A DNA stretch of 33,920 bases, taken from assembly GCA_009843785.1 (NCBI GenBank), contig VYCT01000304.1, positions 1 through 33,920 of the forward strand, in the 5' to 3' direction. Source of the DNA: Candidatus Poribacteria bacterium. GTDB lineage: Bacteria; Poribacteria; WGA-4E; WGA-3G. Shown here in pieces: positions 1-8,089 of this stretch; position 1 is the first letter of the stretch; every line of letters starts with the position of its first letter. The notes under the pieces are model-generated. The model did no database searches, was not told the origin of the DNA, and saw nothing but the letters and a program-made list of their open reading frames with translations. The position numbers were made by a program, and so were the translations under genes.

Positions 1-54
1 GAATGCCTTATGGGCATTCCCCGGGGTGAGTACACCGCAAAACCGAACCTACCG
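1..54. repeat. GGTTCGGTT-type REP element, cut by the window edge
   Basis: Bases 6-53 match 8047-8094 with a single mismatch. Both copies share the stretch ccccggggtgagtacaccgc followed by aaaccgaacctacc. The second copy has an upstream arm, ggttcggtt at 8001-8009, that pairs with aaccgaacc at 8082-8090, so this copy probably also begins with such an arm outside the window. On the minus strand the element starts GTAGGTTCGG. It also has an internal palindrome, gaatgcc at 1-7 against ggcattc at 13-19. It is non-coding and dispersed. Confidence 0.7.
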
Positions 55-122
55 GGCCTGGGGTGAAGATTCAATCGGAAAATGGAGAATTGAATGTCTC
101 TGTACACATCCATGCATTTTTG

Positions 123-151
123 TTGAATTGAAATCGTAAAGCAAATAGAAT
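123..151 (+). promoter_or_regulatory. Candidate sigma70-type promoter for the ThDP enzyme gene
   Basis: TTGAAT at 123-128 and TAGAAT at 146-151 are 17 bases apart and lie about 60 bases before the start codon at 211. Both hexamers are one or two bases from the bacterial housekeeping consensus. The region is AT-rich, so a chance match is quite possible. No operator or riboswitch was seen. Confidence 0.3.
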
Positions 152-210
152 GTAATATAGGAACCTGTAAGGGATATCTGACGACACCGAAATATAGAGG
201 AGAGAAGTTT

Positions 211-1884
211 ATGCCGAAAATGACGGGTGCTCGATTTATTGCTGAAACTGTTCACGGTTATGGGATTACGCACGTCTTTTTTATGCCGTATATCGGACCG
301 CGGGCTTTAATGGAGATGGAAAATCTTGGGATTAAGCGGGTTCAGACGCACGGCGAGAAAGCGGCAGCGTACATGGCGGATGCCTACGCTCGCGTGAACC
401 GCGCACCGAGTCTTTGTATGGCACAATCGGTGGGAGCGGTTAACCTTGCAGCGGGGTTACAAGACGCTTACCTCGCCTGCTCACCAGTGGTTGCCCTGAC
501 TGGTAAAGAAAATCAAATCAATCAACAACGGCACGCCTATCAAGAGGTGGACCACGTCAATCCGTTTTCCGCTGTTACGAAATATAGTGCTTACGTTGCG
601 ACACCAGAGCAGCTTCCCTTCTATCTGCGTCAAGCCTTCCGTTCCGCGACAACAGGGACACCGGGACCTGCTCACCTCGACTTTGAAGGTATTGCGGGGT
701 CGTCGGTTATTGATCGTGAAGGTGAACTTGAAGTCATCATTGAAGAGACATTTGCCCAATTACCGCCATTCCGACCAGAAGCAGAGGCAGAGAAAGTGGC
801 AGAGGCGCTCAAACTCCTGAGCGAAGCGAAACGCCCTATCATTGTGGCGGGTGGTGGTGTAACGGCTTCGGACGCACGTGTGGAACTCGTGGCATTGGCA
901 GAAAAACTCTCAATCCCAGTGGCGACCTCCTTGAATGCGAAGGCGATGTTTCCGAGTGACCACCCGTTAGCAGTCGGGACACCCGGCTCATACTCGCGGG
1001 CGTGTGCGAACCAAGCGGTTTGCGAGGCAGATCTCGTTTTCTTTATCGGGAGTCATACCGGTGGACAGGTGACTAACGGCTATAAGATCCCACCACAAGG
1101 CACACCGATTATACAACTCGATATTAATCCTGATGAACTCGGACGGAATTATCCGATTGCGTTAGGGATGCAGGGAGATGTGCGGAATACGCTGCGCCGG
1201 ATGATTGAAGCGGCAGGAACCGCAGTAGAAAGAGCCGATTGGGTTAGTCACGTGCAGGAATTGGTGAAGAACTGGAAAGAAAGTGTTAGTGAGAAAGTGA
1301 ATTCGGAACGACTCCCAATGCTACCGGAGCGTCTCTGTCGTGAACTGACCGATTATCTTCCGTCAGATGCGATCCTCGTGTCTGATACGGGACATTCAGG
1401 TATCTGGACCGGCACGATGATTGACTTCAAACATCCGGATCAGAGTTTTATACGGTGTTCGGGCTCGCTTGGATGGGGAGTCCCCGCGGCGATGGGTGCG
1501 AAGTGCGCGCAACCCGATAGACCCGTGCTATGCTTCACAGGTGATGGCGGTATCTGGTATCATCTGACAGAACTGGATACAGCGATGAAGTGTGGGATTA
1601 ACGCTGTTATCGTTGTGAACAATAATCATTCGTTGAATCAGGAGCAGGGTGGCGTTGAGTCGGTTTATGGGGGCCGGACATCGGGTTCCGATGAACTTTG
1701 GCTGTTCCCGGAGGCGGATTTCGCGAAGATGGCGGAGTCGATGGGGTGTTTCGGGATTACGGTGAACAAACCGAGTGAACTTGCGAGTGCGTTGGATCAG
1801 GCGTTTGCATCGGGTCAGCCTGCGGTTGTGGATGTGAAAACGCATGTGGAAGGGATTGCACCGCGCACGTGGATGCCTTCGTAA
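211..1884 (+). CDS. Thiamine diphosphate-dependent enzyme, acetolactate synthase superfamily
   Basis: This 557-residue protein has the three-domain layout of the ThDP-dependent decarboxylase/ligase family, at the usual length. The N-terminal pyrimidine-binding domain carries HGEKAAAYMADAYAR with the expected cofactor-activating Glu at E49. A central Rossmann-like domain contains IIVAGGGV at about 210. The C-terminal domain has the Mg/ThDP motif, GDGG at about 444 followed by VVNNN at about 469. The start is supported by AGGAGA about 9 bases upstream. The loop usually reading FGIPG is changed to FFMPY, so the substrate may not be that of true acetolactate synthase. No regulatory small subunit and no other branched-chain amino acid gene is adjacent. 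It converges on the PIN gene and appears monocistronic. The family is clear. The substrate (acetolactate, benzoylformate, oxalyl-CoA, sulfopyruvate or other) cannot be read from the sequence. Confidence 0.9.
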   Translation: MPKMTGARFIAETVHGYGITHVFFMPYIGPRALMEMENLGIKRVQTHGEKAAAYMADAYARVNRAPSLCMAQSVGAVNLAAGLQDAYLACSPVVALTGKENQINQQRHAYQEVDHVNPFSAVTKYSAYVATPEQLPFYLRQAFRSATTGTPGPAHLDFEGIAGSSVIDREGELEVIIEETFAQLPPFRPEAEAEKVAEALKLLSEAKRPIIVAGGGVTASDARVELVALAEKLSIPVATSLNAKAMFPSDHPLAVGTPGSYSRACANQAVCEADLVFFIGSHTGGQVTNGYKIPPQGTPIIQLDINPDELGRNYPIALGMQGDVRNTLRRMIEAAGTAVERADWVSHVQELVKNWKESVSEKVNSERLPMLPERLCRELTDYLPSDAILVSDTGHSGIWTGTMIDFKHPDQSFIRCSGSLGWGVPAAMGAKCAQPDRPVLCFTGDGGIWYHLTELDTAMKCGINAVIVVNNNHSLNQEQGGVESVYGGRTSGSDELWLFPEADFAKMAESMGCFGITVNKPSELASALDQAFASGQPAVVDVKTHVEGIAPRTWMPS

Positions 1885-1933
1885 AGATAGGTTGTGTGGT
1901 AGGGCAAGGCTGCCGAATCTCACACTACCGTTT

Positions 1934-2368
1934 TTAAGGACAGGTATCTTTTCTTAGCATACGTTGTGCATGTGCTTTTCGGGTATATACTCTACCCCCA
2001 ACTAATTCACGATTCTTAAAATCTGTGAACAAATCACTGTCGCCTTCGCGGTAGGATACAAGAATTTTTACGCCTGCTATTATAGCTAATGCAATAATAT
2101 GCTCGTCGTTTGATTCTATTTCTCCGCTAAGTTCATTTGCTTTTTCTTCCACATCTTGCGGAGACACTATTTTGAGCTTACCGGTTCGTCTTAGTCGGTT
2201 TCTCAAGTTCTGCATCCCGCCTCTATTCCATTCTTCTTCTAATTTCTCTGTATCAGAATAAGCGATTTTGCCTCCTCTTTTCTCTAACCAGGTCCAGACC
2301 GGCTCCATATCTTCATTGTTTGGATCTTTGAATTTATGAAAAGTGTTCGCATCAACAATAATACACAT
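1934..2368 (-). CDS. PIN-domain nuclease-like protein paired with an ATPase
   Basis: The 144-residue protein has PIN-fold hallmarks: an N-terminal strand with Asp (IIVDAN, D6), an acidic helix around E44-E46, SNDEHIIALA with D88, and a closing strand ILVSYREGDSDLF with D110/D112 before a DF motif. PIN proteins are Mg-dependent ribonucleases (VapC-like) or structure-specific nucleases. It starts 3 bases after the ATPase stop codon, so the two are almost certainly co-transcribed and translationally coupled. No VapB-like antitoxin is adjacent, which makes a classical VapBC pair unlikely. More likely it is the effector of the upstream ATPase, by analogy with ATPase/nuclease defence pairs such as Septu or PARIS. 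The fold is inferred from the spacing of acidic residues. Substrate and activity are unknown. Confidence 0.75.
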   Translation of the reverse strand: MCIIVDANTFHKFKDPNNEDMEPVWTWLEKRGGKIAYSDTEKLEEEWNRGGMQNLRNRLRRTGKLKIVSPQDVEEKANELSGEIESNDEHIIALAIIAGVKILVSYREGDSDLFTDFKNRELVGGRVYTRKAHAQRMLRKDTCP

Positions 2369-2371
2369 CGC

Positions 2372-3676
2372 TTAATCCTTAAATCCCAGGAGTCGTTTGG
2401 ACTCTTTCAGAAAAAATTCGCCATAATGTGGTGGATCCCCAACCATATTGGCCATTTTATCAAAACTAATGTTATGCACCTTGACAATACGTCCTTTCGG
2501 TTCAAAATAGATCAATGACACATCTTCGGGACGGATGTTGCCTCTTATAATCTCAATGCGTGCGCGATCAAGCATATAGTCGCTGTGGGTTTCAACGATG
2601 AACGCGCGGTTCCCCTCATTTGCCAATCGCGCTAATAAAGAGGAAAGCTCCGCTTGTGCTTTTGGGTGTAAGTGGACTTCAGGCTGTTGTAATAGGGAGA
2701 AATTCATTTCGTGAGGATTGGATCCCAAGATATGCACTAAAATCGGCAGAATTTGACTCACACCATAGCCAACATCAACGATATTGGCATTAGGTCCTCG
2801 CACTCTGAATTTCAGTTGGAATGGAGCCCCTAAAGAACGTCCGAGGTTCTTTACCTCTATGTTCTGAAATAAGCCAGAGGTCTTGCCAAATTCGACTAAT
2901 TGTGTTTTTAATGCTTCCCAATTCCTTTTCTCGGTTGCTTCAATACGCATTAAATACATAGGCACATCGCTGCCTTCTGGATCGTTAGATTCTCGGGTCG
3001 GATCGTAAGTGCGTTTGGGACGAGAGCGAATTGGCGACGTGCTAAATACAGATAGATGGTCACCTATACCCCTTAAGTTATATTGCCCTTTCTGCAAATT
3101 TTGGAGCGTTTTCACATAGTTTTCTAAGGCTGTTTTTCCTTCAGCGTTGCCCTCCAAAGGACCGTCGGATCCAAATAGTAAGAAAGCGAAAAAAGAGACG
3201 GAGCGAAATATTTTCAAAATGTCAGCATCACAATTTATTTCATAGTAATTGTGCTTTTTATCGAAGGAAACTAAACTAAGGGGTGGTCCACCTCCCGCAT
3301 TTCCTCCAACTCTGAAAACAATTTCACCATCGGAGAATTTCAGTTTGACCAAACTTACAGTAGGTTCAATCCCATCTATTTTTTCCGAAAATTCGACTGT
3401 CCATTTGACAGTTTCAGTAGTAAATCCCAATTTAAAAGTCTTGGCTTTCGGTCTGCTGTTTCTGACGATATCCTTAAAGATTCCCATGGAATAGGGATCT
3501 GCATTAAAATCTACGCCTCCACCCCGCAAATAATTTGCTAACACATGGAAACATGCCAAAGCCGTCGTTTTGCCGGTGCTATTTTCTCCGACTAAAAAGG
3601 TCAGGGGACGAATTTCAAGCGTCTGGCATCCGCTGAAACAGCGGACTTCTTCCATTGTGAATTGCGTTATGCTCAT
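2372..3676 (-). CDS. AAA/ABC-type ATPase (RecF/OLD-like, AAA_15/21 class)
   Basis: The 434-residue protein has a complete ABC-type ATPase core. Walker A is GENSTGKT at 30-37. A signature-like segment VGYGVSQILP follows in the middle. Walker B has the characteristic QPEVHLHPKAQ at about 329. A switch motif, VETHSDYML, lies at about 360. The region between Walker A and the signature is a long insert, as in OLD and RecF relatives. A GGAG ribosome site sits 8 bases before the ATG. There is no C-terminal TOPRIM nuclease domain. Instead the next gene encodes a separate PIN-type nuclease. The same-strand methyltransferase gene ends 254 bases upstream. Such ATPases serve as sensors in several phage-defence systems. 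Whether this one senses DNA, protein or phage products cannot be told from the sequence. Confidence 0.85.
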   Translation of the reverse strand: MSITQFTMEEVRCFSGCQTLEIRPLTFLVGENSTGKTTALACFHVLANYLRGGGVDFNADPYSMGIFKDIVRNSRPKAKTFKLGFTTETVKWTVEFSEKIDGIEPTVSLVKLKFSDGEIVFRVGGNAGGGPPLSLVSFDKKHNYYEINCDADILKIFRSVSFFAFLLFGSDGPLEGNAEGKTALENYVKTLQNLQKGQYNLRGIGDHLSVFSTSPIRSRPKRTYDPTRESNDPEGSDVPMYLMRIEATEKRNWEALKTQLVEFGKTSGLFQNIEVKNLGRSLGAPFQLKFRVRGPNANIVDVGYGVSQILPILVHILGSNPHEMNFSLLQQPEVHLHPKAQAELSSLLARLANEGNRAFIVETHSDYMLDRARIEIIRGNIRPEDVSLIYFEPKGRIVKVHNISFDKMANMVGDPPHYGEFFLKESKRLLGFKD

Positions 3677-3930
3677 GTTATCATCTCCATAACACTATCA
3701 TGTAGTGACAGGGTCCAGTGATTTGCAGCCTTCTCAAGAATTCCATTGATTATTGTAGCATATTCAGGACGAAAGGTCAAATGAGCAGGTTCGTTTATTT
3801 TTTTCTTTTGTAGCGTCCCTTGTTAGGTTGCGCGAATGGATGCACAGACTAACAGTCTATGCTACAAGTGATATGTGCCACAAGCTAACGGTTTCATAAG
3901 CTACAAGGGCACCCTTTTGATAATCGCGCT
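3677..3930. repeat. Intergenic region with a GCACAGACT hairpin and a decayed second copy
   Basis: The gap between the methyltransferase end and the ATPase start holds a stem-loop: gcacagact at 3842-3850 and agtctatgc at 3854-3862, with a 3-base loop and one mismatch. It is followed by TAC, so it begins GTAGCATAGACT on the minus strand. A degraded relative, gccacaagctaacggtttc, follows at about 3878. The placement could let it act as an mRNA terminator or stabiliser, but no T-run is present. The rest of the gap (3677-3837) shows nothing recognisable. Confidence 0.5.
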
Positions 3931-6900
3931 TCAAAACTTTACACACCTATCAATCTCCGCCATGATCTGTAGCGTTTCTGCAATCGCAACCAAGATTGCA
4001 CAATAGTGACGTACCTCTGCATGGCTTAACGGACTTCCTTTTCTATCTCGCAGCCATTTCTCACAGACTTGATACGCGCCGATCTCATAACTCCATACTG
4101 CCTCGGGGACATCTGTGAAATGCTGGGTTGCGTTAATCCAGACGTGTCCGCCTGCATAACGAACCTTTGAGACAACTGCATCGCCTTCACCTTCAAATCG
4201 ATGGCGCGGCGGCCCCTGAACGTCTTTCAGGAGATGCCAATTGATGAGATTTTGTCCCAACGCTGCGAGTTTACGGAAGTATTCAATATCTTGGGGTAAC
4301 GGGATGCGCGGGAAATCGTATTTCAGGAATTCGTAATACCGTTTACGATAGATAGGGCTATGCAAAATCGCATAGATATAACCAAGAATTTCCTCCGGTG
4401 AAATACCTTCGGGTAAGTTAAACGGTGCAGTCTGTGGGAGTTGCAATGTCTCCGAGAACGCGGTAAGAAAGGCAGGTTTGAAATTGAGCAAACGTTCTGT
4501 AGCAACTTCTAACTCCTCCGGATCCGGGTATAGGTAGAGTGGAAACAAGTAGGCAGATTCACTGCCCCTATTTGAGATGTAAGATTTGTCAGTGATTCCG
4601 TTAGTTACCAAGGCGTGTTGCCATTCACGGCTTGTAACAATACGGCAGACACAAAGACCAAGATTATCCTTTTGTAGATGGCGCATAACCTCAAAACGTG
4701 GACGTCCATGAAATCCAGATGACTGTCCGGTGTAGTAGGTCCAGCGGGCATCATAGGGACGGTAGAAAATAGTTTGGATATGCTGGTTTGTATCGGGATG
4801 ATTATGGAGATCTGTTTGGGCACGGTGAATTTGCCAATCTTGAGTATCCCTCGGTAAACTATATCGCTCCCGTGCCTCATCTGCAGAAAGTGAAACAAAA
4901 TCGGTTACCGTTTCGCGCACTTCTTCAGCAGTCCGATGAATTGTCAACCTATCTCGAGAAGTAGTAATCCCAACCGAACGTATACTAAAGATGTCAGTGA
5001 TTTTCGTTCCGTTTTCGTATTCTGCACTGTAATCTGTTGATTGCGGTTTAAAAAGATAAAGTGGTGATGCAGGTTGTAGTTCTGACCACGCTGTAGATTG
5101 GACATCGGTTTCCGCCAGCATATCGTATCTTTCCTCTCGGGATCCCCATATATCCGCGTAATGTACCGTGGCAGTGGCAGGATTGTCCCGTTCTTTGACA
5201 CACAACAGGATGCAAACCCCTTGTGAAATGTCAAAAACGTTTTCATTTTTCTGGTCTGGTGGTACTGATTCTTGTATTCTGATGCTACCGTGTAAGTTGA
5301 GCAGATAGATAGTGTTGAAACTTTTCAATAAACTTTGTCGCATCCCGCGAAAAATTGGACCGTAAATGAAACTATTATTGACAATATAGCCTATTATACC
5401 TTCGCCGTTTCTATCAATTCGCCACTGTGCCCATCGGATAAACTTCACATAATCTGCCTGAAGTTCCCTTGAGTTCCTTTCAGCAAGTGGTTGTCCAGCT
5501 ACCTGTTTGTAATCCTCAATGAGTCTACCAATAAAAGTTAACCTTCTTCCTACGCGACTTGGATTGGCAGAATCACGCGGATATGGCGGATTGCCGAGAA
5601 TAACAAGTAGCGGTTCATCGCGTTTCACTGAGACCGCTGCGTTCGCTTCGTCAGAGATAAATTCCGCAAGAGCTAACCGTTCTGTCCGCTCCACGGGTTC
5701 CTCCAACGTATTGGTGAGATAAATGCCGAGACGTTCGGTCGCTTGCCATCCTTGCTCTTGTAGGAATAAGCCCAACTTCAAGTGGGCAATCGTATAGGGA
5801 GCAACAAGTAGTTCAAACCCGAAAAGCCGTTTGACTAACTCCGCATTGACGTACTGATTCCAATCCCCTGTGCCGTAATGCGTGGTGACGTATTCGCGGA
5901 TGTGGTCCAGCACTGCCAAGAGGAAACCGCCGGTTCCTGTCGCTGGATCCAGAATGAGCGTCCTGTCATCAGCGAGACCATCCGGTCTGTTCAGTTCTGT
6001 CTTGAGCAGGCGATCAACAGATCGGACAATATAGGAGATAACCTGTGGGGGGGTGTAGTAGACACCGCGCTCAACGCGCCGATCCGGGTCATACTCCGCA
6101 AGAAATGTCTCATAAAAATGGATAACTGGATCTTCAAGATGGGTTTGGACGCTAAAGGCGGTGCAGAGCATCTCTTTTGAGACGTTTTGGAGCAGAATTT
6201 CGATATCGTCCAAAATATAGGTGACATTTTTCTCAAGTGTCGGGGAATCTACGTGATGGAAGAGTTGGATGAGAAACGGGTTTGATTTTGGGAGTGTTGC
6301 GGCGGCGGTGTGTCGTGAGAAATTTGTGCCGTTCGGCAGAATACAGCGTGCGGCGAAGAGCCCATAAGCAAGCGTTTGGGCGTACATATCCGCGAAATCG
6401 TCCGGTGTCAGTGTTGCAAGGAGGTGCTCCTTAAACGCCGAAAACATACTATAAATCTGACTGTTTTCGTCCGTGAGTGTCGTTTCAATCTGGATTTGAA
6501 GTTCGCGTGTGCGGCGTGCAAGGTGTTTCGCGAGTGCCTCTGGTGTCCCGATTTGCACGCGACCAGCACTGAGAAACCGCTCCAACAGTCTTTCTAAATT
6601 TTCACTGCTATCTTCAACATTTGCTGTTGAGCGGAGCTGCCCGTCGGTATACAACCGAAATTCAACGAAGTTGGTAAGAATGAAGTTGTCAAGGTTTTCA
6701 ATAAATCGTGTATTCTGGGTAGCAGCGTGCCCTGTCAGATTGTTCAGGTCCCTGCCGTACGCCTCTGTTTCAATATAACCGAGGGGCAGTAATTCGTCGC
6801 GCGCTATGAAGTCCGGTCTCCCAATTTGGTCGATTCTTCTCGGTTCCTGTGTAAATGTTATCGTGCCTCTGCTGAAATAGTTACGGGTGATCTCCTCAAG

Positions 6901-7008
6901 AAACGTTTGGAGATGCGGGAAAAGAGACAGTTCTGGCGTTGCATCGGGATTTCCTTGGGTACGATGGAGATCTTGTAGGTACTGCTCACAGCGGGTTTGA
7001 AAGTTCAT
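3931..7008 (-). CDS. N6-adenine DNA methyltransferase with type ISP-like C-terminal specificity region (type IIG-like)
   Basis: The 1025-residue protein carries methyltransferase motif I (LDPATGTGGF, about 352) and the N6-adenine catalytic motif IV (GNPPY, about 470). The part after about residue 700, with FYRPYDARWTYY, RPRFEVMRH and FPLYLYP, resembles the target-recognition end of type ISP enzymes. The first 150 residues look like the nuclease-like domain usually found there (PDF at 65-67, then GYIE, and later LTNFVEFRLY). No SF2 helicase lies between them, so this is not a full type ISP enzyme. The expected E-x-K nuclease motif reads E80-T81-E82, so cleavage is doubtful. The protein may be a modification-only enzyme or use altered chemistry. 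The ribosome site before the ATG is weak. No separate restriction or specificity subunit gene is present. It is the first gene of the minus-strand block ending with the ATPase/PIN pair. Confidence 0.85.
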   Translation of the reverse strand: MNFQTRCEQYLQDLHRTQGNPDATPELSLFPHLQTFLEEITRNYFSRGTITFTQEPRRIDQIGRPDFIARDELLPLGYIETEAYGRDLNNLTGHAATQNTRFIENLDNFILTNFVEFRLYTDGQLRSTANVEDSSENLERLLERFLSAGRVQIGTPEALAKHLARRTRELQIQIETTLTDENSQIYSMFSAFKEHLLATLTPDDFADMYAQTLAYGLFAARCILPNGTNFSRHTAAATLPKSNPFLIQLFHHVDSPTLEKNVTYILDDIEILLQNVSKEMLCTAFSVQTHLEDPVIHFYETFLAEYDPDRRVERGVYYTPPQVISYIVRSVDRLLKTELNRPDGLADDRTLILDPATGTGGFLLAVLDHIREYVTTHYGTGDWNQYVNAELVKRLFGFELLVAPYTIAHLKLGLFLQEQGWQATERLGIYLTNTLEEPVERTERLALAEFISDEANAAVSVKRDEPLLVILGNPPYPRDSANPSRVGRRLTFIGRLIEDYKQVAGQPLAERNSRELQADYVKFIRWAQWRIDRNGEGIIGYIVNNSFIYGPIFRGMRQSLLKSFNTIYLLNLHGSIRIQESVPPDQKNENVFDISQGVCILLCVKERDNPATATVHYADIWGSREERYDMLAETDVQSTAWSELQPASPLYLFKPQSTDYSAEYENGTKITDIFSIRSVGITTSRDRLTIHRTAEEVRETVTDFVSLSADEARERYSLPRDTQDWQIHRAQTDLHNHPDTNQHIQTIFYRPYDARWTYYTGQSSGFHGRPRFEVMRHLQKDNLGLCVCRIVTSREWQHALVTNGITDKSYISNRGSESAYLFPLYLYPDPEELEVATERLLNFKPAFLTAFSETLQLPQTAPFNLPEGISPEEILGYIYAILHSPIYRKRYYEFLKYDFPRIPLPQDIEYFRKLAALGQNLINWHLLKDVQGPPRHRFEGEGDAVVSKVRYAGGHVWINATQHFTDVPEAVWSYEIGAYQVCEKWLRDRKGSPLSHAEVRHYCAILVAIAETLQIMAEIDRCVKF

Positions 7009-7105
7009 ATTTTGACGAATGGGTTATCGTGACTTTGCCAGTTTTTTGTTTCTTCTTGTAGTTGTTCAATCAGAACCAAAGCCTTGGCAAGTTCCGTTAT
7101 ATTAT

Positions 7106-7223
7106 GGACTTACGCACATTGAGCAAATATTGGACATTGAGACGCAAAAAGCAGTAATTTCTGCCCTTTAAACCCCCTAAATCCCCCTTATCAGGGGGAC
7201 TTTAAGACGGAATGCGTAAGTCC
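7106..7223. mobile_element. MITE-like element, 118 bp, with terminal inverted repeats
   Basis: The ends are perfect 11-base inverted repeats: ggacttacgca at 7106-7116 and tgcgtaagtcc at 7213-7223. Both flanks carry the same six bases, tattat (7100-7105 and 7224-7229), as expected of a target-site duplication, though in AT-rich sequence. The interior contains a strong stem, tccccc against ggggga with a short AT loop (about 7182-7201), and codes for nothing. The layout is that of a non-autonomous DNA transposon. No related transposase gene lies in the window. The rest of the 7009-7297 gap shows nothing else. Confidence 0.6.
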
Positions 7224-7297
7224 TATTATATATTCTGGGAAATGGGAAGTCAACTTAAAAAACCGAAATTCGTTACGCGGTGAGTTCTTCTCGTTGT

Positions 7298-7645
7298 TCA
7301 GGTTGGCGGATAGTTGAACTTTCCGTGTCGCCACTCTCTATAGATGAGAAAAACACCGAGTAAGCATAAGCCTTTGAACACTAAAGGTGTTACCGTAGCG
7401 ACTGTCAATAAAAACTCCACGTCACTCATACCGAGTATTCCATCGTCCATCACTTTACCCGGCTCCCATCGCCACCAATCTGACTTAACAACTTGTTCAA
7501 AAATGGAATCAAAGATCTGAAATATAAGAAGTGTCGCACTAATGAGTATCAACCCTTTTGATTTCGTCCGGAAACATAAAAATACCCATAGCCCTATAAG
7601 AGCCAAGTGTGTGGCAAGATTTAGACCATAAAGCACATAAGTCAT
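7298..7645 (-). CDS. Small multi-spanning membrane protein, paralogue A
   Basis: The 115-residue protein begins MTYVLYGLN and has four probable membrane helices: about 5-25, 30-50, 75-98 and 98-108, the last two close together. It ends with a basic, tryptophan-containing tail, YREWRHGKFNYP. AAGGAG lies 7 bases before the ATG. It is clearly paralogous to the gene at 8090-8455: same start (MTYVLYGLN), same helix order and same tail (FLIY-EWR-GKF). No known family was recognised. The two genes are tandem duplicates on one strand, with a repeat-rich spacer between them. Confidence 0.75.
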   Translation of the reverse strand: MTYVLYGLNLATHLALIGLWVFLCFRTKSKGLILISATLLIFQIFDSIFEQVVKSDWWRWEPGKVMDDGILGMSDVEFLLTVATVTPLVFKGLCLLGVFLIYREWRHGKFNYPPT

Positions 7646-8089
7646 GCAAAATCTCCTTCAGTGGCTTTATAGATGCCGCCCCTACGGGGCTTGCTCCTTG
7701 GTTGATCAATGTTTCTACACCATAGGTGTCAATTTAGGGATATTTTGCGCTATTTGGTGCGCCCCGATCATAGATGCTGCAGAAACACCCTATCAAAAAC
7801 CCCCTACGGGGAAACCTGGTTTTTGGCGGAGACACATTTCTACACAGATGCCGTTCCTACGGAACTCAAGAGAGGTTTGAAGTCATCAAGGTTTCCGCGT
7901 CGTATCCGGTTCGGTTAGGAAACCGAACCTACTGGTCTGGAGGTCGCGACAGAATTCAAGAGGGCTTTGAAGGAAACCTCAAGGGTTCCGCGTCGTATCC
8001 GGTTCGGTTGGGAATGCAGATCGCATGAATCAACGGTATGAAGGTTCCTTATGGACATTCCCCGGGGTGAGTACACCGCAAAACCGAAC
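7646..8089. repeat. Dense cluster of REP-type palindromes between duplicated genes
   Basis: This 444-base gap has no credible gene. It holds hairpins gcccc-tac-ggggc at 7678-7690, cccc-tac-gggg at 7801-7811 and gttcc-tac-ggaac at 7853-7865. It also holds a compact ggttcggtt/aaccgaacc pair at 7908-7916 and 7921-7929. A 24-base direct repeat starts ttccgcgtcgtatccgg and lies at 7893-7916 and 7986-8009. A long inverted pair has arms at 8001-8009 and 8082-8090. The long pair matches the element at the window start, and the compact form recurs at 33872-33892. Read on the minus strand the ggttcggtt elements begin with GTAG. Confidence 0.75.

Noticed and set aside
1885-1933. Terminator between the ThDP and PIN genes
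   Set aside because: The similar stretches tgtgtggtag and cacactacc do not pair as a proper stem, so no hairpin is supported.
1934-2368. VapC toxin of a VapBC toxin-antitoxin pair
   Set aside because: No small antitoxin gene lies next to it. Its tight partner is a 434-residue ATPase.
7644-8028. Three overlapping plus-strand open frames of 69-84 codons
   Set aside because: They run through the REP cluster, have no ribosome sites, and their sequence is just translated palindromes.
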